Positions 26,303 through 37,600 of a DNA stretch of 64,000 nt are shown piece by piece (the stretch's first letter is position 1; every line of letters starts with the position of its first letter). The translations under genes and the position numbers were made by a program. Location of the stretch: contig OZ017749.1 of the NCBI GenBank assembly GCA_963969365.1, positions 1,426,001 through 1,490,000 of the forward strand, written 5' to 3'. This stretch comes from Asterochloris sp. CNOR1 (Eukaryota; Chlorophyta; Trebouxiophyceae; Trebouxiales; Trebouxiaceae). The notes under the pieces were generated by a model, which saw nothing but the letters and a program-made list of their open reading frames with translations, had not been told where the DNA came from and did no database searches.

Positions 26303-28158
26303 CCAACCCCTTTTCCCCACCATGCCCCCTTCCCACAAGGTCACCGTGGGGAAAGCCATCACCCTCTAACATCCTCCCTTGCCTGCCTCAAAAATGCATT
26401 GATCAATGGGGGCTGCAAATGTATCCAGCACCACGACACATGGAATCCAACAATGCTAGAAGCCTGACTGTTCTCAGCGCTTTCCCTGCTAAGACTGCAT
26501 GTGATTGACTCTTCACAGTGACTCCACCACGCAAGAGCAACCAGAATCTCACACACTGCACGTATACTTGTGTGCACAGTTTGAAGTTATTGAGCATGCA
26601 AGCTTGTTCACCTTCATGCCACATCCTCAGTTGTGTACTCCTTCACATGTGAGATTGTGGTGCGCATATTCACTTGCCAATGAACTGCTGCTGTTTTCAT
26701 ATTTGCTAAACGACACCAGCCTGAGGGCACAAGGTAGGATTCTGACAATCGAAATGAGAGAAATACAGAGAGAATGATAGGTAGGTTTTGACAACTCCCA
26801 GACCATGTACCTTCTGTTGGTCAGGCGCATTTTCCACTGCAGACCACCTTTTCAGCAGTAGTCACCTCCGCTGCACCTCTGTGGGTACCGTGCCCGTGCC
26901 CCTGGCGCCCGAACGGCATCCTGTTGGCATTTGCATACGCAGCGTTACTCGCCCCCTCTCTTTCCTGCTGCTCTTGCGACCACATTTTGCAGCTACCTGG
27001 TGAGCTAGACACTTTAGATTGGCTGCTCACCTCTCTGTGTGCTCGGATGTCATGTAGGGTGTTCTTCCGTGTCATGGTTGCAGGCGAGATGCAAACGCCT
27101 TGAGCTCACTGCTGCACTGCCAGGCAGAGTGCAGACAGAGCTAAAGCCAGAGCTCAGCAAGGAATAGAGACCCACCCCCTCAGGCAGCAGCACCCAGCCA
27201 CAGCAGGCTCAGCAACAGTCCCCAGCACAACAGGGACAGCACCGTCGCTCCTTCACAGGAGCCACAGGAGCCTCTCCATGCCAAGATTCCAACGCTGTCA
27301 GCACCAGGAGGCCTCTTGCAGAGCAGCCCCAGCAGCCGTCGAGGGCTGCTGCCGAGGCCTGCTGCCGATTCTGGTCTGCCCTGGTGCCCTTGCCCCATCC
27401 CGGCCTTCAGACATTCAAGAGAAGGTGCAAAGCAGCTGATGTTGATACAGGCCAGCAGACATGCAGCAGGCCAGCCGCATGTCTGATGCAGCACAGCAAC
27501 CGGCACCAATCCTCTGCAACAGGCCAGCCAGCAAGCAGACTGCAGACCCGAACAATCTGAGCTGCAGTGGTTGCGAAGGGCTGCGAGGACTCTGCGGCAG
27601 AACAGACATGCAGCAGGCGAGCCTCAAAGGCTGAAGCCGTCGGGCGCAGTATAACTGACGCAGTGGAGAGCAGTCCGCAACCCACAGAAGCTGGCTGCTG
27701 ATAGACCTGCTGACCAAGCTGCTAAAGCCCGGCACGTGCTGCTAGCGCAGAGGACAGCTGCTGACGCTGTCACAGCAGGCAGCTGATATGTGCAATCCAC
27801 AGCAGGACAGCTGAAAGGGCTGCTGCTGCTGCCAGACAAGGCAGCGTGCACAGTGTGCTGCACATCTTGTGGGATGGAGCATTGCAGCAGGCGGAGCTGG
27901 ACAGTGCTGAAGCACCTGTGCTCTGCCGAGCTGCTATTGATGACTGGCAGTGCAATGCAGATGCAGCAGCGCGGGCTGGGCATTGAACGTTATGCTATGC
28001 AGTTGAGACCCAGATCAGGCACTGCACCGTGCAGTCTGCACGTTGATCAAAAAAGTTGACAGGGTTTCCAGGCTCCAGCTAGGTCACATCCAGCGACATC
28101 TCATTCCTCACCCTGATTTGAGAACTTCACTTCCATACAAAAGGTCAGAGATCGTAAC
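26303..28158. other. Long intergenic region upstream of LHCA with degenerate CAGCAG repeats
   Basis: No gene was recognised in these 1.9 kb. The part at 26303-27100 is less GC-rich. From about 27180 to 27960 the sequence is dominated by short CAGCAG and GCAGGCC words. One pair of copies, GACATGCAGCAGGCCAGCC at about 27459 and GACATGCAGCAGGCGAGCC at about 27604, is clear. The last stretch before 28159 should contain the LHCA promoter. I see no obvious TATA box, though CCATACAAAAGG lies about 25 bases before the start codon. Confidence 0.4.
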
Positions 28159-29841
28159 ATGAACGCACTGCTTCAGAAGCAGGCGCTGGGCGTCCAATTT
28201 GTCTGCCGGAAGCAGCAGAAGGGTGCCAGCAGATCCAGCCTCAGGGTCTCAGCCAGCACTGATGTGTGGCTCCCAGGTGCACTATGATGATGCTGGAATA
28301 GCCCGGTAGTCGGCGGGCACTAAGGCTTTCAGATATGCCCTGCATGTTACAGGCGCAGACAGGCCACAGCATCTGAAGGGCTCCAATGAGAAGCTGAGCG
28401 GCAACAGAGGCTTTGACCCCCTGAGTGAGCACTTCCGCTTTGGAGATGATGGCCCTTGGGCTTTATCTGCGCCAGACTGCAACTGAATCATTGCAGCCCA
28501 GTTGTCCAGCTAGGCCCTGTGGCAGCAGTCCCGTAGCTGGCGCCTATGTGTGTCCACCCTGCATCCTGATCTAAAGTGGCCACCTTGTCGATTTGCAGAC
28601 CTGGGCTCAGACCAGGACAGGCTCAAGTGGTACGCCGAGGCAGAGAAGACCAATGGTCGGTGGGCGATGGCAGCAGTTGCGGTGAGTTAGCAGCACGAGT
28701 GGCGACCACTTGCAGGATGCTATCTTGTCTGCAGTTGTTCTCAGCTTTGCTGCTGAACTTGCATCCTTACATTCTGGCTGCGTCAGAGGCAGATGGCGCT
28801 CTGGGCTGACTGCTGTTGCGTGGCCTTGCAGGGCATCCTGGGCCAGGAGTTTCTGGGGGTGCAGCCTGCATGGTACTTGCACGGGCAGAAGGAGTACTGG
28901 TGAGCTGAAGCAACATGCTCGTCTTGAACAGCATGGCCCTGGAAAACTGGCAAACAGGAAGCCGAGCTGACACCACAGGTTCACAAGGGCACTTGCTGTG
29001 TTTTGGTGGAGCTGCCTTGCCTCAGCAAACAAGCAGCTGGTACGCGACCTGAGGCATCACATGGGCCTTGTCTCTCAATGACGTACTCAGTAGGCCAGGC
29101 AGGCCTCTCACCCAAGCCTTCCTGGTGCAGGCTGCCCATCTACGCTCTGACTGGTCTCATGTTCCCCATCATTGGCCTCTTTGAGCTGAAGCGGTACCAG
29201 GGCTTCAAGGAGACTGGGAACGTGAGCTTTGCCGCCAGCTTGCATGCTGAATTAGATTGCCTTTGCTGCTGCACTCTTGCGGCACCTTTCTCGACTGTCA
29301 ATGTCGTGGTGCCTGCAGAGCGGGGTGCTGACCAAGTTCCCCTTTGACCCCCTGGGCCTGGACAGCGAGGCCAACCGCGAGAAGGAGGTCAAGAATGGCC
29401 GCCTTGCCATGGTGAGCTTGTGTACACGAGACACAGGAGCAGGTGTATACTGCAGCTGCCTTGAGCACATCACTTGCCATATATTGGCAGCCACTCCTCC
29501 TATGGTGCTGCATGCCAGGGTGTGATGCGTCGTGCAAGCGTCCAGGGTCAGGCCTGAGCTTGCTATGCTGCAAGGGCGTAGCACCTGGTTTCTTGACTTG
29601 CTGAAACTTGTACAGGTGGCGTTTGTTGGCTTTGTCGTGCAAGCCCTGGTCGTGCGCAGCAACGGCCCCATTGATGACCTGACCACCCACCTAAGCGACC
29701 CCTTTGGTGAGGCAGCGCTTGCAAGCTTTGCTGATGTCTCTCTCCCTCAGCCATGAGCTCCGCTTGGACAGCAGTGATTGTGCTGCAGGCAACAACATCC
29801 TCACCAACATTGGCAACCTTCCCCTGAACGTCAGCAAATGA
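28159..29841 (+). CDS. LHCI-type chlorophyll a/b-binding antenna protein (LHCA)
   Basis: This is a nuclear-encoded thylakoid antenna protein of photosystem I. Eight exons are in phase: 28159-28276, 28353-28424, 28599-28681, 28832-28899, 29131-29221, 29319-29411, 29616-29706 and 29789-29841. They encode 222 residues. A transit peptide (MNALLQKQALGVQFVCRKQQ) is followed by the mature start VSASTDVWLPGA and GFDPLNLG. Helix one is EAEKTNGRWAMAAVAGILGQ and helix three is KEVKNGRLAMVAFVGFVVQA, both with the chlorophyll-binding Glu/Arg pairs. Helix two is PIYALTGLMFPIIGLFELKR. The tail DPFGNNILTNIGNLPLNVSK is LHCI-like. In helix one the Chl 603 (A5) ligand is Asn, as in LHCA proteins that carry red chlorophyll forms, instead of the commoner His. 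I do not assign a paralogue number. Confidence 0.95.
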
Positions 29842-30096
29842 GAAGATCTTTATGTTCTGAGAGTGATATGGCGGCAATGTGGAAGCAGCTCAGGCTCCCC
29901 GCGACGCAAAATTGTTCAGCCCTGCTCGGAGCCCAGCTGAACTCTAGCAGCCACCAACCCCTGTGTACTCTAATGTTGACACCCTTCAGTTTCCATCCTA
30001 GTATGTCGACAGCCATTTTGAGTGCAGATGAAAGGCTGCATGCGGCCTCGTGTGTGACAGTGAATCATTGGGTCAGACTGTCACGCTTTCTACCGG
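29842..30096. other. Convergent intergenic region, LHCA and zinc-finger gene 3' ends
   Basis: These 255 bases lie between the LHCA stop codon (+) and the zinc-finger stop codon (-). Nothing else was recognised. Confidence 0.4.
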
Positions 30097-33000
30097 TCAC
30101 CACATGCCGAAGCCACGGGGCGCTGGGGCCCCTGGCTTTGTATATGCTGCTGCCCCGCTGTGCGCCCTCAGCTGAGAAGGTTTGGCCTTGATGTTCTGGC
30201 ACTGTGGGATGTGCCTGGCAGCTGCAGCCTCATTGAACCGCCGCCCACAATGCGGGCAGGGCACTCTGTCGTCCTCCACAGGTGGCCCTGGTCCCCCTAT
30301 GGCCCCAGTGCCAAATGGCACTGCCCCCGCCTGCATGCCACCTCAGGCCTTGAGGGTGGTGTGAAGGGTGCAATAGCTGTTCTGTCTGGGCATTCACAGA
30401 CACAGGGCACAGTCTGCACAGCAATCTGCGAGCTGCGCAGTGCAGCAGGCTGGTTTGCTTCCAGAAGATGAGAGGTCGCCTTCACTTCAAGCAGCTGCGC
30501 AGGATGAGGGCAGCCTGCGGCACAGGGGTGCAGCTGACATTAACCCAGCAGGGACTGCAGATCCCTGCACCCTTGTTGCACAGTGATGTACTGCGCGCTC
30601 AGACACCCAGCAATCAAGCCGCCTGGTCACCTGGCCTGGTTGGGCGGCTTGCATGGCAGCCCGCAGCTGAGAGCTCTGCTGCTTCCATTTAGCTGCCTTG
30701 CTCCCCTGAATGGGCCTATCAGTGGCAGCAGCTGCTGGCTGCTGCTGTGCCGTGGTACCACGCCTGCACAACATCAGCATGTCGTGGTCAACCCTCCATG
30801 CATGCCCATGCCAGGTTCATGACGTCTTAGGCATGGGTGGTAAGCCCACATCAGGTTGCATCTAGTCAGGCGGCCTGGCGCGCAATGGTGGACCATCTCC
30901 GGCCTGACAGAAGATGCTGCTGACAGCGCCTTCCGGGTAGTTCCTGCTTGACTTTGTGCTGATGCTTTGCCTGACCCAAATAGCTGTGCAACCACCTTAC
31001 TGGTTGGTGAGCCGGCATGTGTGCATCCAGCACATAGGCCAACAAAAGAGCATCGTCGGCCCAGCAATCAGCAATACAAATCCCTGCCATGCTCTTGCAG
31101 GAAGCTCCCACAGCAGGCAGCCTGCTCCATTCTTGCAACCATTCGGCTCGTGCTGCGCCTGTCATCCCTGTGCTCCACACTGGGACGATGGGCACCGCCA
31201 CCAGTTCCTGGCGGCGCCCAGTCGCCTGGCACGCTTGCAGCAGCTTCCACCTGAGGTTGCCTGCCCGGGGGTCGGCAAACTTTTCAGCCTCAGTGCCGCC
31301 CACCCGCGCCTCTGCCGAGTTGAAGGCCTTGCGCTTGCTGGCAAAGACCTTGTTGCAGATGCGTGTGTGGATCTCTAGGGCCCGGGGGTTGAAGGTGCGC
31401 CCACAGGTGGCACACTGCAGCAGGTCTGAGCTGCCAGGTGTACCAGCTAGGGACTCCTGAGTTCCGTCTGCACCAAAGCCTCCGGCCTGGGTCATCTGGC
31501 TGCCAGCTGGGTTCTCCTCGGGTGCATCGGCAGCGAAGCCTCCAGCAAAGGCTCTGTGCCTCTGGCCCCACCCTGCAGAGGCTGCATTGCCCTGCAGCGG
31601 TGACGGGCTGCGGCTGAGGTGGCTGCCCTTGGTGCTGGCAGGCTGCTGCAGAGAAAGTGGCTGGCTGAAGTGCTGCGCCTGCTGCTGTTGAGGCTGCCTG
31701 CTGGGCTCGGCAGTGCTGGGGGTGGCTGCACTCATGGCCGCCGCCTCTGCTGCGGCTGGTGAGTGCAGCGTAGCCCGCTGCTGCTGGCGCAGCTTGTTTC
31801 TCAGGTTCAGCAAGCCTGCCCGGCTGATGCCTGGCATGTCAGGCACCTCCACGTCCACCTCCACCTCCTGGAGTTGAGGCTGCCCACCGTGGCGGGCTGC
31901 CAGGCTCCCAGCCTGTCTGTTGGCTGCTGCATGTCCAGGTGCTAAAGCCTGGCTGTAGCCATCCCCTTGCTGTTGGGCAGGCTGATGCCCGCTGGCCTGT
32001 CCCAAGCGCCCTGCAGGCTGGTAGCCTGCGTACTCAGCACCAGCATCGGCTGCAGGTGCTGCTGACGGGGAAGGCTGCCTCCATCGCGGGCGGCTGAGCA
32101 GCTCTGTCCGGGTGGGGGTGGCCTCAGCAGCGGCGCCCCTGGCAGCCTGGTGGGGGGCGCCCACCATCTGCCACTGCAGAGCTCCGCCGGGAGCAGGCTC
32201 CCGCCTGGGCTCGCTGGCATCACTGCTCAGGCTGCTGTGCTCTGTGAAGCCCGAGTCCCACCCGGGGCGCTGCCCACCATGGGGCTGGGCGCCAGACCCC
32301 AGCTGCAGCGCACATGAGGGCACCAGTGAGGGCTGACGCTGCAGCCAGGGAACAGGACTGCAGCTGCAGTACATCTGGGATGGTGCCAGTATTGGGGGCC
32401 CCAGAGCAGCTGCAGCCAGGCTCATGCAGGCCTCTGGGTGCAGCAAAAGTGCCCCACCGCAGCTGCAGCTTTTTGGGCATGCTGCCAGTAAGGGCTGGCC
32501 CTGGAGCAGACGCTGCAGCCAGGCTGCCTGGCCACAGCACTGTATCTGCACTCAAGCTCCATGCAGTCTCTGTGCACCAGCATGAAACCCTTCACACAGA
32601 GCAACAGGACACCTGGGCAGAGAAGTGCTCATCTGCCGCCTGCTGCGCTATGGAGGCCCTGGGCCTCCCATCTGGCCCCTGTCCAGCCTGCATGGCCTGC
32701 TGAGCTGCAACTGCTGTGGCTGCGCGGCGCTGCTGGTGCATGTTTGCCACTGTTGAGGACCCTGCAGGGGCAGCCAGATCAGCAGGGTTCAGTGCCCCTT
32801 GGCGGCACAAAATGCAGCACCACAGGAAGTGCACTGCACAACAGCCACTGTCTGCCAGAGTTGCAGACAGTAGGCTGCCTGCTGAGCCGTCCCACTCACA
32901 GAGGCTTGGTGAGGTGCTGCAGTCTAGCAAAGAGTCACGCACTGCGCATCCATGCCATGTGCTGCGCCATGCTCACAACTCATGCAACTGCAATTTCAGG

Positions 33001-34443
33001 GCAACTGTGTACGTCTCGTATGAGGCCAGCTAACAAGCCTGGGCTGCCCAGCTTGCTGTGTTCCCTGTGCTACTCAATATAAGTGGCTTTTGCAGTGCCA
33101 TCTCACCTCGGCAGGGATGCGTTGCCAGAGCCGCCCTCTGCAATCAGCATACTTTCACCCTTCCTGTTCCATGCGAGTCTCCATACCCTCTGCATACCTG
33201 TCCTGCGCAAAGCTCACATCAAGACATGTCGCCACCACCCCGGCCAGCTTGTGGCGTGCTGGATCCAGACCCAGTGCTGCCTGCTGCCAGCAGCCCACCA
33301 GTGCAGCACCTCGCTGTGAATGGCCTAGGCCAGCCCACCTGCAATTCTGCCATCCTCGCGATCCTCGTAAGTTTTGCGTCGCCCTGTCCCCTCAGCACGG
33401 CGCCCATACCGAGCCTCATGCTGGGGCGCAGCTGGGGCTGCAGCTTGAGGAGGCCCACCTGTGGCACGAGCTGCCTGCCCTGCACGCCTCCCTGCAGCCA
33501 CCTGCAGCAAGCAGGCACATGTGCGGGCCGCCAGAACTGGCCTGTAGTGCAGAATGTGTAATTGTCGCCGCGGCCTGCTGTGCAGGCACCTGCGGCAAGA
33601 CAAGGAACTGCAGAGCTCTCAAAGCAGCCTGTAGTGCGCCCTGCAGTGTATCAGTACTGGACAGGCGCCTGCCCAGCCCGCCCAAAGCAGGACAGCAGCA
33701 CGTCTGTCTGTAGCCGGTGCAAGGCGCATGTTGGGCAGGGCAACAGACACTGCCAGCAGTGCAGTGTATGCAGGCGCCCTTCTGCTTTGGGCTGTTGGCC
33801 CCTGCCTGTGGCCACCTGTTGCCAGCACAGGCAGATGAGTTTGGTGCAACGGCCCAATCCTGGCTGCATTGGCACAGGTTGTATTGGCAGCCAGTACAGG
33901 TGCAGTAGAGCATGTGCAGCGCAGCCAGTGCAGAGATGGCGTTGCCATGAGCCGCCCCCCTACAATGCCTGCAGCTGTCTGCAGTGATTGCTGTTTGGGC
34001 GTAGACATGGCAGCCTCGCAATTCAAAACAGCAGCAGCATGCTTTCTGATGGAGGTTAAAAGGCTGCACTTGGTAGCCTCCAAACACCAGACAGACAGTC
34101 CAGGACATCGCACCTGGGGCAGCTCCCAGTGCAGCGCCCCATTAGGCGCTCCATATGTCGGTCTGGCACTGGTGCTGGGAGTCCCCTGCATGTGCTGCCG
34201 CTGATACGCATCTGAGCCCACGTCCACCTCCCCATAAGAAGCAGGTGCCTGCTGCCACTGAGCAGGGGCCTGCTGCTGCTGACTTCTAAGTCTGTCTGGC
34301 ACAGGGACCGGCCCTCCCAGCGCTGCCATGCGCCGCACATATGCCTCAGCCTTACGCTGCTCCTGCAAGTCCTTTGCCCTGCAGGTGTGGCAGTCAATGT
34401 GCTGGTGCAGCTCCAAGTGGAGTGCAGGTGCGATGCTGGCCAT
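30097..34443 (-). CDS. C2HC zinc-finger protein of the ZC2HC1 (FAM164) type
   Basis: ZC2HC1 proteins carry two paired C2HC fingers; their molecular role is poorly known. The terminal exon, 30330-30097, encodes VPCPHCGRRFNEAAAARHIP followed by QCQN, and ends GFGMW. The exon 30705-30631 encodes the linker AAKWKQQSSQLRAAMQAAQ. A large exon, about 32500 to 31240, is rich in Gln, Ala and Ser. It contains a short amphipathic helix (PGISRAGLLNLRNKLRQQQ) and then the first finger, LLQCATCGRTFNPRALEIHT and RICNKVFASKRKAFNSAE, with the family KRKAFNS motif. Further 5' the minus strand has likely exons at 33518-33350 (YGRRAEGTGRRKTYEDRED) and 34443-34114 (DLQEQRKAEAYVRRMAALGG). ATG 34443 is the proposed start. 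Several junctions are unresolved, notably between 31240 and 30705, so the exact length is unknown. The two fingers make the family call secure. Confidence 0.83.
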
Positions 34444-34650
34444 GGGCAATGTGCTCACGCTTCGATCTTGGCTTGCCTCTGCGCTGCCAAGTCTGCTGCT
34501 GCTCCGGGTGCACTGTATCTCATGGCCATCATGGAGAGCCTGCAAGGCCTCACACCAAAGAAAAGATGATGGCACTGTGGAACGCGCCAGCTTTCCTTCT
34601 CCCCACAACCAGTTCAGAGTGAAGCAAGCCATAATCCAGGGCAGTGAACC
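34444..34650. promoter_or_regulatory. Short bidirectional promoter region, zinc-finger gene / CWC25
   Basis: Only 207 bases separate the proposed start of the minus-strand zinc-finger gene and the CWC25 start codon at 34651, so the two probably share promoter elements. No TATA box was seen. The interval depends on the zinc-finger start, which is less certain. Confidence 0.45.
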
Positions 34651-37600
34651 ATGGGAGGTGGACTGGGTGAGATGGAGCATCTTTTATTAGCCTCCTCTGC
34701 CTTTTGGCTCTGCAGCACCCCTGCAATTGCTGTCAATTTCCAAAGCCCCGCTGCTCACTTAGCACACTTTCCGCAGGCTTTTTGAACAAGAAGACATGGC
34801 ACCCCGGGCGCATGGACAATCAGGAGAAGGTGTGGAAGAAGGAAGAGGATGCGCGCAAGGAGAGCTCGCGGCTGGAGGATCTGCGCACACAGCTTGAGGA
34901 GGAGCGCCAGCGTGAGGAGCTGCTATCTGTAGCACAGGCCGCAGGACACAAGCTGTGAGCAGCATGCACCTGTCACTGGTTGTCTCGGGCAGTGCAGCAA
35001 GGCAGGAGAAAGTCGTCGCATGCAGATGCCAGGAGACTTGCTGGGAGCTGCTGTCCGTTAAAGCTGAATGTTGCTGTCTGTGGCGCAGTCTGCGTGGCCT
35101 CCGCTGTGAGCAGAGGCATTGCGGCCACCAATGGCAGGGACCCCGCAGGGACAAGCATTCAGCTGCATGCCCATGCCAGGGGGGTGTTGGCCGTGCAGCC
35201 TGCAGCCAGACACAAGGTGTGAGTGGCAAGGCACAGTAGGGGCAGTGCCATGCAGCCTGCCGCATGCAGATCGGGATGGGGGCTTTGCTGTTAGTTCAGC
35301 AGGCCGGGCCACAAGCTGCGAGCAATGCGTGGGGCCTAGCACAGGACGGGCACAGCAGCCACAAGCACACAGCAGCTGTGTGCAGCCGGCAACAACATTG
35401 CAGGTTGCATGCTGGCTGCAGGGCACAAGCTGTGAGCAATGCGGTCTTGGCCGTGCAGCTTGCCACTGGCCCAGGCAAGCATGCAGGCATGGACCAGGGA
35501 GAACACACACAGGGAAGAGATCTAAGCCTGCCGACAGGACAGCCCTGTAATGACTGTGTTCGGCAGGGGTACGGCACATGCCAAGGCTGCATGGTGCTGA
35601 AGCAGGGGATGTGTCAGTGCCTCCTCATGTGCATGCATGAACTGCGTATGTGGAGCATGTGTGACTGAAGGCCTGAACTGCCTGCCAGCAGGCGACTGTG
35701 GCAGGGAGGCAGGCTGGCGTCGTGCGAGTAGCGATCCTATGAGTGAACGCCTGCATTGTTTGTCTACAGGAAGAGCGACCGCCTGGACTGGATGTACCAG
35801 GGAGGCATGCTGGCGCGCGCTGAGGCTGAGAAGCGCAATGAGGAGGCCATGCTGGCAGGCAAGCCAGTCACACTGGGCACTGCAGCGGAAGAAGCAACCA
35901 GGGTGAGTGTCTAGTTGAACACCAGGGCTTTGTACGTGAGCCTCTCTGTTCCAAACATGTTGTATGTTCAGTGGGCAGCTGTGCTGATCACAATTCCTTT
36001 AGTGGGGTGGTTTGGGGCCCGGCTGCTTCACCACAAGCTTGGGGTTGCGGTGGGAAGGCTTACCCAGACAACCTGCTTCGGCATGGCTGTGGCTGTGCTG
36101 CGACTCATGCAGGGGAGCCAGGAAGTTAGTGTGCTGCAGCAGCTGCTTACATAAATCCCTCCTGTTCGCCACTGAACCCTCCCCAGTCCAGATGCTGGTT
36201 TGCTTGCTTGCAGCTTGAGCAGAGCGTGACGCTGCCCTCATTCTATTCTGAGGACACACCAGCCTCTGCCAATGAGTCCTGGGCGCGGCTGCACAGCGAC
36301 CCCCTATTTGCGGTGAGGCTCCCTACTTTCCTGTCTTACACTGCACCCACTGCATGCTGCAAAGCCACCTCATCACATTACCAGAGAAGTCACCCTGTCT
36401 GCACTCCAGCCCCCTCAGGGTACAGGTTCACCGCAGCACAAGTTTGAGCTGCCCAATGCTGCTGCTGAACCAAGTGTGCCTTGCAGATACGGCAACAGGA
36501 GATTGGCGCCCGCAAGCAGATTGCAAAGAACCCTGTTCAAATGGAGTCCATCAAGGCAGAGGTGGGTTTTTACGCTGCTGCTGTGCATGTACATGTGTAT
36601 GCTGCTGCATGCCCTGCTGTAGTGCATGCCAGTGCAGGCCAGATGCTGTTGCACCCTTTCCTCTGTCTGAAGATCACGCTGCTGCCCCATGGCCTAGTTG
36701 TCGGCTGCCACCTGCTCTCTGACATGCCCTGCAGATGTGGCGTGGATGACCCTCCGTGTGCACAGGATAGCTCAGCCACACATCAGAGATGTTTGCGGGG
36801 CGGCAGCCATTACAACAGTTGTGAGAGGTGCACTGCAGGTGGAGCGCCTCAAGGCTGCAGCAACTGGCAAGCAGGACAAGAAGGACTCTAAAAAGGTCAG
36901 GAAGGAGGCCAAGGCTGCCAGAAAGGAGCAGAGGAAGGCTGGAAAGCAAATGGCGGCTGCTCTGGGGCCCCAGGCTCTTCAGGCACCAGGGCAGGCGCTG
37001 ACCAACCACCTCGCCATCAAGCAAGAGGAGAGGTGGGCTCTCAGCTGCACTGGCCGGCCTGTGCCTGTCTGAGGTGCTGGGATGCATCTGGCGCCCCTGA
37101 GCATGTGAACTTTCAGCACTTGCCTGGTGAAACGGTGGGCTCCTTCCTGGCTGTCTGGGACTCATCTGGCTGTGCCGAAGGGTTGGCCTGCCAGCACCCG
37201 CCCAACGAAGAGAGGTGTGCTATCTTCCGGCTGCCCTGGGCGTCAATGTGCCTGCGTTGACACTTGACCATGGAAAGTAAGCCCTGCGGGGTGCCACGGG
37301 GATTTGGCCCGTCGAATTGGCAGATAGGCTGCAGAAAGTGGACTACCTTGAGTAGTGTTGCCAGTAACTGGAGCTGGCTGCCAAGCAGAAGGAGCAGTGT
37401 GCTCTCTGGCTGCTGCTTGAGTGGTCTGGCATCTGCAACTCCAGCTGAAGGATGTGGGGCGGCTAGCTTTTTGGGCTTCAGCCGCTGTTGGGTCCAGCGC
37501 CAGCCGCCCTGTCCCTCTGAGGGTTACATGTCAGCAGCTGCTGAGGCAGCTTCTGGCGGTTGTCATTCTGCCCATGAAGCAGGAGGAGAGGCTGCTACTG

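Noticed and set aside
27180-27740. CAGCAG-rich blocks considered as a CRISPR-like array or a coding repeat protein
   Set aside because: Repeats are irregular in length and spacing, have no constant spacer size, and encode only Cys/Leu/Ala noise. The host is eukaryotic.
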